Below are positions 1 to 11,796 of a stretch of 64,000 nt of DNA, piece after piece. The notes under the pieces were generated by a model that saw only the letters and a program-made list of their open reading frames with translations, had not been told where the DNA came from and made no database searches. Position numbers and translations under genes: made by a program. The stretch spans positions 145,049,861 through 145,113,860 of the forward strand of contig NC_079492.1 in NCBI RefSeq assembly GCF_020520425.1. The letters run 5' to 3'. The stretch's first letter is position 1, and each line of letters begins with the position of its first letter. The stretch comes from Spinacia oleracea (Eukaryota > Streptophyta > Magnoliopsida > Caryophyllales > Amaranthaceae).

Positions 1-2376
1 ATGAAAGAAGAATGGATGATTATGGAAAATGTAATGTCTAATTTGCCTCTCTAAAGCAGTGGTGAAAACTGAAAAGAATTAACGAACTTGCTCGAACTTC
101 GAAAGATCCTTCTCCGCATCGTCAATTATCTCAATTCGAACTTTGCTACTACAGTGTACAAATGATGAGTGAAAATAAAGCCACCTTTTTCCCCTTTGAT
201 CATTAATAGTGTGTTCATTTTCTTCCCACCTAGCAAAATAAAAATCGAAAATGGGGCTTCTTAGGCATTGTTTAGGCAGACATTTATAATTATTGCATTT
301 TAAAGTAAAATTATAACAAGTAAATAATCCATATATAAATTAAAAATGCCGGTTTAAAAGGACCTCCAATCATTATTTTGGTTTAAAGTATGCTTCATTT
401 TTCAACATCTTAATCATAGAAAACATTATAACATTCAATCAAATTGGTCATCTTTTATGAGTTAAGTTTGTTTTTGTGCATAAAATGGATAATTTCAAAT
501 CTCAATTGGGTCAAGATGATAAGATTGATCATATATTGTTTTGTGTTGATAGGCCAAATTTAAAGGGTATATACAGTAATGTTAATAAATGATTTGAGAG
601 GGAAAGAGGTGCCTAAGTCAATATTCTCATACATGGAAAAGGAGATTATGTTTTTTTGGGGACCATTTTTAATTTGTATTATTTCATTGTTTTTGAATTT
701 TAATCATTAAATTTTCGTTAATTGTCCTCATATATGCAAGACACCTAAAATCAATCTATCCAACTTCATAACAAATATGCTACAATGGTACAAATTTGGC
801 TACTCCTAAGTACGTACGTCTCAAACTGCATATAGAATTATCATTTACTACTCATACAACATTGTAAATGTAAAGTTGTCATCAGAGAAAATTTATGTAT
901 ACATAAAATGACACGAACTTGAATGCGCATGTTTTTTTTTTAAAAATAGCACGCCTACTATGTATTCTGATTTAATCTGGTTCGTATGAAGAACTATGAA
1001 TGTTCACTCTTTATATGGAGAAAGTGCCTCGGATGCCCTTGACTCTCCTATACACACATTATTAGAAAGAAATATGTGCCCAAATTTGTTTGGTGGACTT
1101 GTAATATAGTGGCCGGCTATTGTTTGTTATGTACTCCGTATGATGAAGAGCATGATTATTTTTAACCCCTTTTTAGTTTTTACCCCACCTTATATATTTA
1201 CTCCGTACCTTTAACTATTACTGGACTAACATGGACCAATAGCCTGTTTTCTGCACATTAATCTGGTAAGAATACTATGGAATTGGATTTTTTCATGCAA
1301 AACATTCTCTTTTTTTAAAAAATAAAAATAATAATTTGATGAAAGGAGCCAAGGCTACGTACTACTCAATCGTATTTCGTATTATTTATTGATAAAAACA
1401 AAAGTTTGTAACAATTACATGTTCTACAGGTCTAGTCATATCCTTTATTAAGAAAGAGAGTCTACGTCACAAAATCAAAAGAGGTACATATATGACAATA
1501 AGAAGAGTAACCCCTCATTGCCCAAAAACAAAAACAAAAACAAAAAGAAAAAGAAAAAAAAGAAAAGAGTACCCCTTTGACTTTATTAAGTAATACTTTC
1601 TCATCTTTTATCAATATGTAACGGTCATAATATGATGTTTTGTTAGTCAAATCTTAACATTACTTATGATCAACAGGGCTAAACGACATCTCCTACCCGA
1701 ACTCTTGTGGAATACTCGTAATCAAGTTGGTTATGTTAGGTGAGCCACGCCATTTCATGCAAAATTAACATTCTCTATATATGCAGCCATATTGCTAATA
1801 ATGGTATAGAAAAACAAAAAACAAAAAACATAATTTTGTTAACATATAGTACCGCATAGTACGGAGTTGAATAATACAATAATCTTGTCTTTGAACACAA
1901 TTGACTGGGTTAAGAAAATGTGATGATTCAATTAGTATCAGCTGGTATAATTTAAGATGAGTAAAGTAACAGCTAATTAATTAAGATTAAAAACAAAGAA
2001 TTGACTTTGTTTGTGCAAATATTTAATTTCTATCTTATTGGATTGTTCTAGAATATTTGGTGGAATTATATATTATTGTTGAACTCACAAAGTATAGTAA
2101 TGTGTTGCTTCGTTCTTTTATTAATTTCCTCCAACAAAAAACAACAATTTGTTTTACAATTCATAAGTTATTTTTATTAATTCTAAGGATTGCTACACAA
2201 GTACACATGTTCTATTTGCAATTGCAACTAATAATACACATGTATGTCTTGAATCTTTTGATGAGGTCGGGTTGATAAGTACAGATAAAGAAACAATAGG
2301 CCAATATAAGAAATACGTAGTACTCGGTAAAGCTTAGATCAATAAATTAAAAGAAGTAGAAACTTGAGTTTTACTA
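1..2376. other. AT-rich intergenic DNA, no gene seen
   Basis: I see no coding region longer than short chance frames and no recognisable domain. An A-rich tract with CAAAAA repeats lies at about 1523-1566. Several TACTCCGTA-like words occur, as elsewhere in the window; they are typical of decayed MITE ends. Confidence 0.6.
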
Positions 2377-2677
2377 CTCCGGCCGTTTCATAATAATCTT
2401 TACCGCTATTATATTATTTGCACAAATTAAGAGAAATTGGAGAAAACATGTAAAAGAGTGGACTGGTATAATAAAATATACCCCGTATATGGATAAAGTA
2501 TCGAAGAGAGAGTGTAAAAAATTAATAAAATAAGAGAAAGTAGGTGAAAATTCATAAATTTTGTGTGTAAGAGGATAAGATGTTACATATTCATGTATAA
2601 AAGTACGGAGTAGTATAAAACACACATTATAAAAAGGTCGACCAAATTAAAAGTGTAAAGATTATTATGAAATAGGG
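2377..2677. mobile_element. Stowaway-like MITE (301 bp)
   Basis: The ends are inverted repeats. The left end reads GTTTCATAATAATCTTTAC, and the right end carries its reverse complement followed by a degraded terminal CTCC-type tip. TA dinucleotides flank both ends, as expected for Tc1/mariner-type Stowaway elements. It has no coding capacity. The copia element inserted only a few bases beyond its right end. Confidence 0.6.
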
Positions 2678-2684
2678 TACGATA

Positions 2685-4081
2685 TGTTAGGTTATGATAC
2701 ATATGACAATTCATAAATCATGCGGAAAAACCATAAACCCAGGAATACATATTATTTACACATAATCATTTAGCATAGATTAGATGCATACTCTTTGTTG
2801 CGTGCCTACCCTAGCTGCGCCCGAACCGAACAAGAACAAGTCTTTAGGACTCCAAGTGTCGTCCCTCCGTAGATAGTCCACAGCACGTCCGGATCCGCCT
2901 TAAGATTGACCAACTAGAATCGCCCTTAAGGTACTATTATTTTCGGCACTTTATAGGCAAATGTGTGACTGAATTTTTCTCTCAAAAACTCACTTTGAAT
3001 ACTTTGAAACTTTTTTTTTTATAAATTGTGAGCCCTAGCCTCATATTTATAGCGGTATGGAAAGGGAATCGAAATCCTATTCAGATACAAATTAATCAAA
3101 CCTAGAATCCTACAAGAACTCTAATTTAATTAATTTATCAAATAGAATTAGGAATTTAATCATTAACCGAACTCTGCATGTTTTAGGAAACGTGCACGAA
3201 CACAAACACTTGCACACACACGCACGACAGCCACGATGGGCCTCATGCGTGCGCGCGAGCAGCAGCCCACTCAGCGCCCGCGCGCGCTGCGCGTGCTGTG
3301 CGCGCTGTGCGCGCTGCGCGCTGCGCGCAGCCTGCTGGGCCTGGCCTTGCTGTTTGTGCGGCGCGCTTGGCTTGCTGGGCGATGGCCTGGCTTCGTGCTG
3401 GGCCTCGTCCGGCAGGCCTCGTCCGATGCTTATTCGTACGATGCGCTTCCGATTAAATTTTCCGATTCCGGAATTCATTTCCGATACGAACAATATTTAA
3501 TATTTCCGATTCCGGAATTAATTTCCGTTTCGAACAAATATTTAATATTTCCGTTTCCGGAATTATTTTCCGATTCCGGTAATATTTCCGATTCTGACAA
3601 TATTTCCGTTTCCGGCAATATTTCCGATTCTGGCAATATTTCCATTTCCGATAATATTTTCCGATACGTACCATGTTTCCGTTTCCGGCAACATCTACGA
3701 CTTGGATAATATTTATATTTCCGATACGATCCATATTTCCGTTTTCGGCAATATCATCGTTTCCGGAGTATTCATTTCTTGCCTGTGACGATCTTAGCTC
3801 CCACTGAAACCAAGATCCGTCGGTTCCGAATATTCATAGATAGAGTATCTAATGCCATTAGATACTTGATCCGTTTACGTACTATTTGTGTGACCCTACG
3901 GGTTCAGTCAAGAGTAAGCTGTGGATTAATATCATGAATTCCACTTGAACTGAAGCGGCCTCTAGCTAGGCATTCAGCTCACTTGATCTCACTGAATTAT
4001 TAACTTGTCAATTAATACTGAACCGCATTTATTAGACTTAACATAGAATGCATACTTGGACCAAGGGCATTATTTCCTTCA
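2685..4081 (-). repeat. 3' LTR of the copia element (1397 bp)
   Basis: On the element strand it starts TGAAGGAAATAATGCCC and ends CCTAACA. It contains a degenerate tandem array of about 18-20 bp units (TTTCCGATTCCGGCAATATT type on the plus strand) at about 3460-3770. A GCGCGCTGTG-type repeat lies at about 3280-3330, and an AT-rich segment contains a TATA motif at 3044-3052. It matches the other LTR almost base for base outside the GC-rich repeat. Open frames on both strands here arise from repeat composition and are not genes. Confidence 0.95.
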
Positions 4082-4094
4082 GTCTCCCACTTGT
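4082..4094 (-). other. Polypurine tract
   Basis: Directly adjoining the 3' LTR, the element strand reads ACAAGTGGGAGAC. This is a purine-rich tract of the AAGTGGGAGA type usual in plant copia elements. It primes plus-strand DNA synthesis. Confidence 0.85.
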
Positions 4095-4946
4095 CCTTGG
4101 GGACAAGTGTGCATTTCCTAATTCCTTTGTCGCTCGATGCTTGCTCTTGAACATAAGGTAAGAGTTGTCATCCTTATTATGTCCAGAGGTGTTCCTCGGT
4201 TTCAGAGTTCAACTGATCAAATAAACAGATAATCATAGCCTATGATTCATCCGAGCACGGCCATGCATTTCACAGTTTCTAGCTCTCCGAGTGGCCTTGT
4301 ACAACTTTTAAGCATCTCATCCCGATTTATGGGAGGACAATCCCAATCTTGCGATCTTGAGATTAGACTTCGTTTGATAGGTGATTACCTGAGCGTTGCC
4401 TTTATAGCCTCCTTTTACGGTGCGACGGTTGGTCAACGTCAAAGCAACCAGTTCTCAAACAAGTAATCTCAAATCACTCAGGTATTGAGGATTTAGTGTC
4501 TAATAATTTAATGAAATTTACTTATGACAGATTTTCATCTCTTACAGTAAAGTTTCATAGGTCTTGTCCGATACTAGTCTTCCCAAAGTAAGTATCTATG
4601 CAAATGATTATAACATTGCCATGTCCACATAGTTCAAGAAACAGAACTACTAGTCATCTTGCATTCTAATCGTCTAACGTTTTCTATGCGTCCAATTTTA
4701 TAGAAAACTCCGATTAGGGACCATTTTCAACCTTTGACATTCAAGTTCACTTGATAGACATTTCTTAGTCACAGGACTGGTCCTGACAGTCTATCTTGAA
4801 TATATCGTCAAATTTGAAGGGACTCATCATTTAATAAACCACAAATTAAATGGAAAAATGAATTCCTTTCATTTATTGTGAATGATTAACCAATAATGTT
4901 TTACAAAGATTTAAACTCTAAAACTTTAAAACATTAAACAGAGACA
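4095..4946 (-). other. Untranslated interval between gag-pol and the polypurine tract
   Basis: About 850 bp separate the gag-pol stop from the polypurine tract. I see no second open frame of note, so there is no sign of an envelope-like gene. Confidence 0.7.
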
Positions 4947-7900
4947 TCAAAGCCATTCTCCAATATGCTTGATTCCCATAGCTGCAGTGTGCGAGTTGTG
5001 CTTCGCTTGCGGCAGAGGTTTAGTTAATGGATCTGATATGTTGTCATCAGTTCCAATTTTGCTTATCTCGACTTCTTTTCTTTCAACGAACTCTCGTAGA
5101 AGGTGAAATCTACGAAGTACATGCTTGACTCTCTGGTGGTGTCTAGGCTCTTTTGCCTGTGCAATAGCTCCGTTATTATCACAATACAGGGCTATTGGTC
5201 CTTTAATGGAGGGGACTACACCAAGTTCTCCTATGAACTTCCTTAGCCATATAGCTTCCTTTGCTGCTTCATGTGCAGCAATGTACTCCGCTTCAGTTGT
5301 AGAATCCGCAATGGTGCTTTGCTTAGCACTTTTCCAGCTTACTGCTCCTCCGTTGAGGCAGAAGACAAACCCAGACTGTGATCTGAAATCATCTTTGTCG
5401 GTTTGGAAACTTGCGTCCGTATAGCCTTTAACAATTAATTCATCATCTCCACCATAGACCAGGAAGTCATCTTTGTGCCTTTTCAGGTACTTCAGAATAT
5501 TCTTGGCAGCAGTCCAATGCGCCTCTCCTGGGTCTGACTGGTATCTGCTCGTAGCACTGAGTGCGTACGCAACATCCGGGCGTGTACATATCATAGCATA
5601 CATTATTGAACCAATCAATGATGCATATGGAATCCCATTCATTCGTCTACGCTCATCAAGTGTTTTTGGGCACTGAGTCTTGCTTAGAGTCATTCCATGA
5701 GACATGGGTAGGTAGCCTCGCTTGGAGTCCGCCATCTTGAACCTATCAAGCACCTTATTGATATAAGTGCTTTGACTAAGTCCAATCATCTTTTTAGATC
5801 TATCTCTGTAAATCTTGATGCCCAATATGTACTGTGCTTCTCCTAGATCCTTCATCGAAAAACATTTCCCAAGCCAAATCTTGACAGAGTTCAACATAGG
5901 AATGTCATTTCCGATAAGCAATATGTCGTCGACATATAATACTAGGAAAGCAATTTTGCTCCCACTGACCTTCTTGTATATACAAGATTCGTCCGCGTTC
6001 TTGATGAAACCAAAGTCACTGACTGCTTCATCAAAACGTATATTCCAGCTCCTGGATGCCTGCTTCAATCCGTAGATTGATTTCTTTAGCTTGCATACCT
6101 TTTTAGCATTCTTTGGATCCTCAAAACCTTCAGGTTGTGTCATAAACACAGTTTCTGTTAAAACGCCGTTTAAGAAAGCAGTTTTGACATCCATCTGCCA
6201 TATTTCGTAATCGTAATATGCAGCGATTGCTAACATTATTCGAATAGACTTTAGCATTGCAACTGGTGAAAAGGTTTCATCGTAATCCACACCGTGGACT
6301 TGCCTGTAACCTTTTGCAACCAATCTAGCTTTGAAAACTTCAAGTTTCCCATCCTTGTCCTTTTTCAGTTTGAAAACCCATTTGCTTCCAATGGCTTGGT
6401 AGCCATCTGGCAAATCGACCAAATCCCATACTTGGTTTTCAGACATGGAGTCTAATTCAGATTGCATGGCTTCTTGCCATTGCTTGGAGCTAGGGCTCGT
6501 CGTAGCTTGCTTGTAAGTCGCAGGTTCATCACTTTCAAGTAATAGAACGTCATAGCTCTCGTTCGTCAAAATACCTAAGTACCTTTCCGGTTGAGATCTA
6601 TATCTTTGCGATCTACGCGGGGTAACATTTCTAGATTGACCATGATTCTCACCAGATTCTTCTAAAGATCTCTGAGTTTCATCTTGAATGTCATCTTGAG
6701 CATTCTCTAGAGTTTGTTGTTCGACTCGAATTTCTTCGAGGTCTACTTTTCTCCCACTTGTCATTTTGGAAATGTGATCCTTCTCCAAAAAGACACCATC
6801 TCGAGCAACAAACACTTTGTTCTCAGATGTATTGTAGAAGTAATACCCCTTTGTTTCCTTTGGATAGCCCACAAGGATACATTTGTCAGATTTTGGATGA
6901 AGTTTGTCTGAAATTAATCGTTTGACATATACTTCACATCCCCAAATCTTAAGAAAAGACACATTTGGAGGCTTTCCAAACCATAATTCGTATGGAGTCT
7001 TTTCGACAGCTTTAGACGGAGCTCTATTTATAGTGAGTGCAGCTGTATTTAGTGCATGTCCCCAAAATTCTAATGGAAGTTCGGCCTGACCCATCATTGA
7101 CCTGACCATGTCTAGCAAGGTTCTGTTCCTCCGTTCTGACACACCGTTCCATTGTGGTGTTCCAGGAGGAGTCAATTCTGATAGAATTCCACATTCTTTC
7201 AGATGGTCATCAAATTCATAGCTCAGATATTCACCGCCTCTATCAGACCGCAGTGCCTTGATCTTCTTGCCTAATTGATTCTCTACTTCACTCTGAAATT
7301 CCTTGAATTTGTCAAAGGATTCAGACTTATGTTTCATTAGGTAGACATAACCATACCTACTGAAGTCATCAGTGAAAGTGATAAAGTAGCTGAAACCACC
7401 TCTAGCATTTGTACTCATTGGTCCACATACATCTGTATGGATTAAACCCAATAGTTCATTTGCTCTTTCTCCAACTTTAGAGAAAGGTTGCTTCGTCATT
7501 TTGCCAAGTAAACATGATTCGCATTTACCATAATCCTCTAAGTCAAATGGTTCTAGAATTCCTTCCCTTTGAAGTCTTTCTAAGCGTTTCAAGTTTATAT
7601 GGCCTAATCGACAATGCCACAGATAGGTGAGATCTGAATCATCCTTTTTGGCCTTTTTGGTATTTATGTTATATACTTGTTTGTCGTGATCTAATAAATA
7701 AAGTCCATTGACTAATCTAGCAGATCCATAAAACATCTCTTTAAAATAAAACGAACAACTATTGTCTTTTATTATAAAGGAAAATCCCTTAGCATCTAAG
7801 CAAGAAACTGAAATGATGTTTTTAGTAAGACTTGGAACATGGAAACATTCTTCCAGTTCCAAAACTAGCCCGGAGGGCAACGACAAATAGTAAGTTCCTA

Positions 7901-8912
7901 CAGCTAATGCAGCAATCCGTGCTCCATTTCCCACTCGTAGGTCGACTTCACCCTTGCTTAACTTTCTACTTCTTCTTAGTCCCTGTGGATTGGAACATAA
8001 GTGTGAGCCACAACCTGTATCTAATACCCAAGAAGTTGAATTAGCAAGTATACAGTCTATAACGAAAATACCTGAAGATGGAACGACTGTTCCGTTCTTC
8101 TGATCTTCCTTTAGCTTCAAGCAATCTCTCTTCCAATGCCCCTTCTTCTTGCAGTAGAAGCATTCGGATTCAGAAGTGGGTTGACTGACCTTTCTCTTTG
8201 CAGATTTGGCGCCAGTTTGCTTAGTTGGGCTGGCTTTGTTGCCACCTTTCTTAGCATTCCTCTTCTTTCCAGATTTCTTGAACTTGCCCCCACGCACCAT
8301 AAGCACATCCTGCTTATCACTTTTGAGCGTCTTTTCAGCGGTCTTCAGCATACCGTGAAGCTCAGTGAGCGTTTTGTCCAGACTATTCATACTGTAGTTC
8401 AGTTTGAACTGATCATACCCGCTATGAAGAGAATGGAGGATGGTGTCTATAGCCATTTCCTGAGAAAATTGCTGATCCAGCCGACTCATATTCTCAATGA
8501 GTCCAATCATTTTGAGAACATGTGGACTTACGGGCTCGCCTTTCTTAAGCTTGGTCTCAAGAATTTGCATATGAGTCTCGAATCTTTCGACTCGAGCCAG
8601 ATCTTGGAACATGTTCTTCAACTCACTGATGATTGTGAAAGCATCTGAGTTGATGAACGTTTTCTGCAGATCCGCACTCATGGTGGCGAGCATTAGACAT
8701 TTCACATCCTTGTTGGCATCAATCCAACGATTGAGGGCTGCCTGAGTGACCCCGTCGCCTGCAGCTTCGGGCATCGCCTCATCTAGGACATACTCCTTTT
8801 CTTCCTGCATAAGAACTATTTGCAAGTTCCTTTGCCAGTCAAGGAAGTTTTTCCCGTTCAACTTCTCCTTTTCGAGAATTGATCGAATGTTGAATGAATT
8901 GTTGTTTGCCAT
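4947..8912 (-). CDS. Copia gag-pol polyprotein, uninterrupted
   Basis: This single frame of 1321 codons encodes Gag, protease, integrase, reverse transcriptase and RNase H. I chose the ATG at 8912-8910 (protein MANNNSFNIRS). The open frame runs 31 codons further upstream to a TTG, but that extension is hydrophobic and non-canonical. Residues counted from this Met: Gag about 1-240; CCHC zinc knuckle 251-264 (C-x2-C-x4-H-x4-C); protease Asp-Thr-Gly at 298-300; integrase zinc site H433, H438, C464, C467, then the D494, D557, E593 triad with exactly 35 residues between D557 and E593; reverse transcriptase with D908 and YVDD at 993-996; RNase H with D1166, E1207 and D1245. No stop or frameshift was found and every catalytic residue is present, so the protein is probably functional. 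Gag and Pol share one frame, as in most plant copia elements; how the Gag excess is produced is not visible. Confidence 0.96.
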   Translation of the reverse strand: MANNNSFNIRSILEKEKLNGKNFLDWQRNLQIVLMQEEKEYVLDEAMPEAAGDGVTQAALNRWIDANKDVKCLMLATMSADLQKTFINSDAFTIISELKNMFQDLARVERFETHMQILETKLKKGEPVSPHVLKMIGLIENMSRLDQQFSQEMAIDTILHSLHSGYDQFKLNYSMNSLDKTLTELHGMLKTAEKTLKSDKQDVLMVRGGKFKKSGKKRNAKKGGNKASPTKQTGAKSAKRKVSQPTSESECFYCKKKGHWKRDCLKLKEDQKNGTVVPSSGIFVIDCILANSTSWVLDTGCGSHLCSNPQGLRRSRKLSKGEVDLRVGNGARIAALAVGTYYLSLPSGLVLELEECFHVPSLTKNIISVSCLDAKGFSFIIKDNSCSFYFKEMFYGSARLVNGLYLLDHDKQVYNINTKKAKKDDSDLTYLWHCRLGHINLKRLERLQREGILEPFDLEDYGKCESCLLGKMTKQPFSKVGERANELLGLIHTDVCGPMSTNARGGFSYFITFTDDFSRYGYVYLMKHKSESFDKFKEFQSEVENQLGKKIKALRSDRGGEYLSYEFDDHLKECGILSELTPPGTPQWNGVSERRNRTLLDMVRSMMGQAELPLEFWGHALNTAALTINRAPSKAVEKTPYELWFGKPPNVSFLKIWGCEVYVKRLISDKLHPKSDKCILVGYPKETKGYYFYNTSENKVFVARDGVFLEKDHISKMTSGRKVDLEEIRVEQQTLENAQDDIQDETQRSLEESGENHGQSRNVTPRRSQRYRSQPERYLGILTNESYDVLLLESDEPATYKQATTSPSSKQWQEAMQSELDSMSENQVWDLVDLPDGYQAIGSKWVFKLKKDKDGKLEVFKARLVAKGYRQVHGVDYDETFSPVAMLKSIRIMLAIAAYYDYEIWQMDVKTAFLNGVLTETVFMTQPEGFEDPKNAKKVCKLKKSIYGLKQASRSWNIRFDEAVSDFGFIKNADESCIYKKVSGSKIAFLVLYVDDILLIGNDIPMLNSVKIWLGKCFSMKDLGEAQYILGIKIYRDRSKKMIGLSQSTYINKVLDRFKMADSKRGYLPMSHGMTLSKTQCPKTLDERRRMNGIPYASLIGSIMYAMICTRPDVAYALSATSRYQSDPGEAHWTAAKNILKYLKRHKDDFLVYGGDDELIVKGYTDASFQTDKDDFRSQSGFVFCLNGGAVSWKSAKQSTIADSTTEAEYIAAHEAAKEAIWLRKFIGELGVVPSIKGPIALYCDNNGAIAQAKEPRHHQRVKHVLRRFHLLREFVERKEVEISKIGTDDNISDPLTKPLPQAKHNSHTAAMGIKHIGEWL

Positions 8913-11782
8913 ATTAAAAACTACAATTGAAAAGAATAAACAAATAAATAACCATTCACAGTTTCTCTTAATAAACTTAAATTCTAGCATACATGCATAA
9001 TTCAATGTTTATTAAGCATTTTATTCAATTTATGTGTTCCGGCAGGTGTGAATAAAATGATTCCAAGATCCTAAAATCATTGAAGAACTAAGCACAGTTT
9101 GTCGACTTAATCCTAGAACATCTTAGGTAAGCAAAAGCCTTTTGCTAATAGTCTAGAAACTATTCTTGGTTGATAGGTACGTCTAAGAACTTATTAGGTA
9201 AACCTATCGAATTTGCCACGACATAAAAGGACTCCTTACTTATATCGTTGAGTTTCACCAAAACTAACATGTACTCACAATTATTTGTGTACCTTGCCCC
9301 TTTAGGACCAATAAGTAACACCTCGCTGAGCGAAAACTATTACTAGATTGATGTAAAGGATATCCAAGCAAGTGTATATTTTGGCATGGCACCTTTTAAC
9401 TCAATTTTTAAGTTTGGAACTTAAGGCTCTTACTATGTTGGTTAGATTTTAAGTGAACTAAAATCCTTAATCATGCAACATAATCAAGCTTTTGATCTCA
9501 TGCATTTTAAGACATATTTAAAACAATAAATAACTTAAAACATGCATAAGATATTTGTGATCTAGTATGGCCCGACTTCATCTTGAAGCTTTGACTTCAA
9601 AGTCCGTCTTGAAAATCTCCGTGGGAGGCACCATTTTCTTCAAATAGGATAAGCTATAACTAATTACAACTATTTGATGGTTCGCAGACCATATTTGAAA
9701 AATAACTTTGGTACTTTAGACCAATTACATTCAAATTAATGGTACGCAGACCATATTTTCTATCCTATTTGGGCCATACTAGTCACTTCATAACCTGCAA
9801 AACAGTACATATACAATATATACCATTCACCCATTCATTATCATGAATGGCCCACATAGCTGGTTAGTAAAACACATTATGCATCACGTAAACATTTGCA
9901 GCAATTAATCAAGGGCACCAATAATCTACCAATTATTCAGTCCTTATTAATTCTAATCAAGTTGTTTTAACCTTAAGGATTTGTAGACCTAATCAAGAGT
10001 TTATGACTAAAAAGCGCTCCCACTTAAACCAATAAATTCATATGCTTTACCAATTTTAAACATAAAAATGTATTTCTAGTCCAACCGGAAACATACAAAT
10101 TTAATTAAAATTTAAAGCTCATATCAATTTATAATTGAATCCAAAAATTTAATTTAATTTCAGTCGTATTTAAATTAATTCATGATTTTAATTTTAGTAA
10201 AATAATTAGAATAAATAACATTTATTATAATTATAATATTCAAAATTAAAATCCAAGAAAATAATTCAAATTATTAATTTTAAAATTAATTAAAATTACG
10301 TGAACTGAAATTTTCAAATTAAACATTCAAAACGATCTAATCGTAACGCAAACACCCTACGCGTTGCACGCCCATGGGCCATACGCACACAGCCATTGCT
10401 GGCCATGTGCGCGCAGCCCATGCGCTCGTCGCATAGCTGCTGCTTCCCTATCGCAAGCCTCCGCACGCATTGGTGCTCGCTGCGCGCGCCAGCGCTCATC
10501 GCACGCGAGCTATCGCTCGCAGTGCGCGCGCGCGACATCGCTCGCTGGGCGCGCGACATCGCTCGCTGGGCGCGCGAGCCATCGCTCGCTGGGCGCGCGA
10601 CATCGCTCGCTGGGCGCGCGACATCGCTCGCTGGGCGCGCGACATCGCTCGCTGTGCGCGCGAGCCATCGCTCGCTGGGGCGCGACATCGCTCGCTGGGC
10701 GGGCGACATCGCTCGCTCTGCGCGCGAGTAATGCTGGGCGCCGCGCTCGTGGCACGCGAGCTTGCGCTCGCTGCGCGCGAGGCTGCGCGCTCTTGTGCGA
10801 GGCAGCGCGCGTTGTGGCGCAGCTCGCTTGCTGCCCACACGCGACTGCCTTGGCTCGCTCTTCGCCCATGCCCATTCGTTCATTGCTCGTGGCACACGAC
10901 ACAAGGCAGGGCTGCTGCCTTGTGCTCGTGCACTACGCCCTTGCTCATTGCATTCGTGCCGCACGGGCGACGAGCTCCCTTGCTCGTCGTCGCATGCCCG
11001 CATTATACAACACCCCTTAAGGGTAACACGAAGCGTCCATTGCTTCGTGCGTGCAAGTTATATGAACGAATCGCATAAAATTTAAAATTTATATTTAAAA
11101 TTAATGACAAATTAATAAATAATATTAATTTCATAATTTTAGGGCGAAAAATCGAAAATTTATTATCCAATTGATTTCCGATTGTTATGGATTCAAGTCT
11201 AGGTCATAAAAATTTAAAATTTATTGTAAATTTACAATTTTTATGGTGGTTTTTAATCATAGGTTTCTAATTAAATTACAATTAATTATGAAAATCAAAT
11301 TAATTCTAAATTATTCTAATTTTCAACAAATTAATCATAATTAATAATTAGATTGCATAATTAACAAGACTAGGCATTCAAACTTGTTAAACATATGCAG
11401 TAGGTCAATCAAAAATTCAAGATTTATCAACAAGAATCGCAAATATTTAATTTAACATCTTAAATTTACGAAATTTTGCATTCGAAAAACTAAAACCTTC
11501 GAAAAGTCATAGTTAGGCTTCGAATTTGAGAATTCTGGGTTCGGCAGAAAAATACTATTTTTGTCAAAATTTTTAGAATGCCTTTTACATGCGGAATTGA
11601 CACAAAAATCACTCAATTCGGATGAGTAACGAAGAAACTGCCGAAAAACTGCGTACGTATAATTAAATAAACGCAATTTGCAATTAATTAACAATTACGA
11701 AAATTAATCACCCCTTTTAATTCTTGCAAATTTGTAATATTTAACCATGTTCATGCAATTTAGATTATGAAAATAATAAGGG
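8913..11782 (-). other. Unusually long 5' leader of the copia element
   Basis: About 2.87 kb lie between the primer-binding site and the gag start. The outer parts (about 8913-10330 and 11060-11780) are AT-rich with no coding signal. The middle is a GC-rich island packed with tandem repeats. Copia leaders are usually far shorter. The leader may carry packaging or translation signals, or be filler acquired by repeat growth; the sequence alone does not decide. Confidence 0.8.
10531..10725 (-). repeat. GC-rich 21-bp minisatellite in the leader
   Basis: About nine copies of a 21-bp unit (plus strand GGGCGCGCGACATCGCTCGC plus T), with variants in which ACATC becomes AGCCATC. The array lies in a wider GC-rich island (about 10360-11020) inside otherwise AT-rich DNA. 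Because 21 is a multiple of three, long open frames appear on both strands (up to about 230 codons). Their products are low-complexity Ala/Arg/Ser repeats and I do not call them genes. Confidence 0.85.
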
Positions 11783-11794
11783 GCTCGTGATACC
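11783..11794 (-). other. Primer-binding site, imperfect initiator-Met type
   Basis: Two bases inside the 5' LTR the element strand reads GGTATCACGAGC. The usual plant primer site complementary to the 3' end of initiator tRNA-Met is TGGTATCAGAGC. The match holds except for one extra C and the missing first T. It is at the position expected for the minus-strand primer site. Confidence 0.65.
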
Positions 11795-11796
11795 TC

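Noticed and set aside
3110..3734. Open frames of 90-157 codons in the LTR, and their equivalents at 12304-12907
   Set aside because: They are present in both LTRs, composed of tandem repeats, and run on both strands; no protein family is recognisable.
8913..9005. 31-residue upstream extension of gag-pol
   Set aside because: It would start at TTG, is hydrophobic and unlike Gag. The ATG at 8912 gives a typical copia Gag start.
10314..11003. 229-codon open frame on the minus strand in the copia leader (and several on the plus strand)
   Set aside because: It arises from a GC-rich 21-bp repeat that keeps every frame open. The products are low-complexity Ala/Arg/Ser repeats without a domain.
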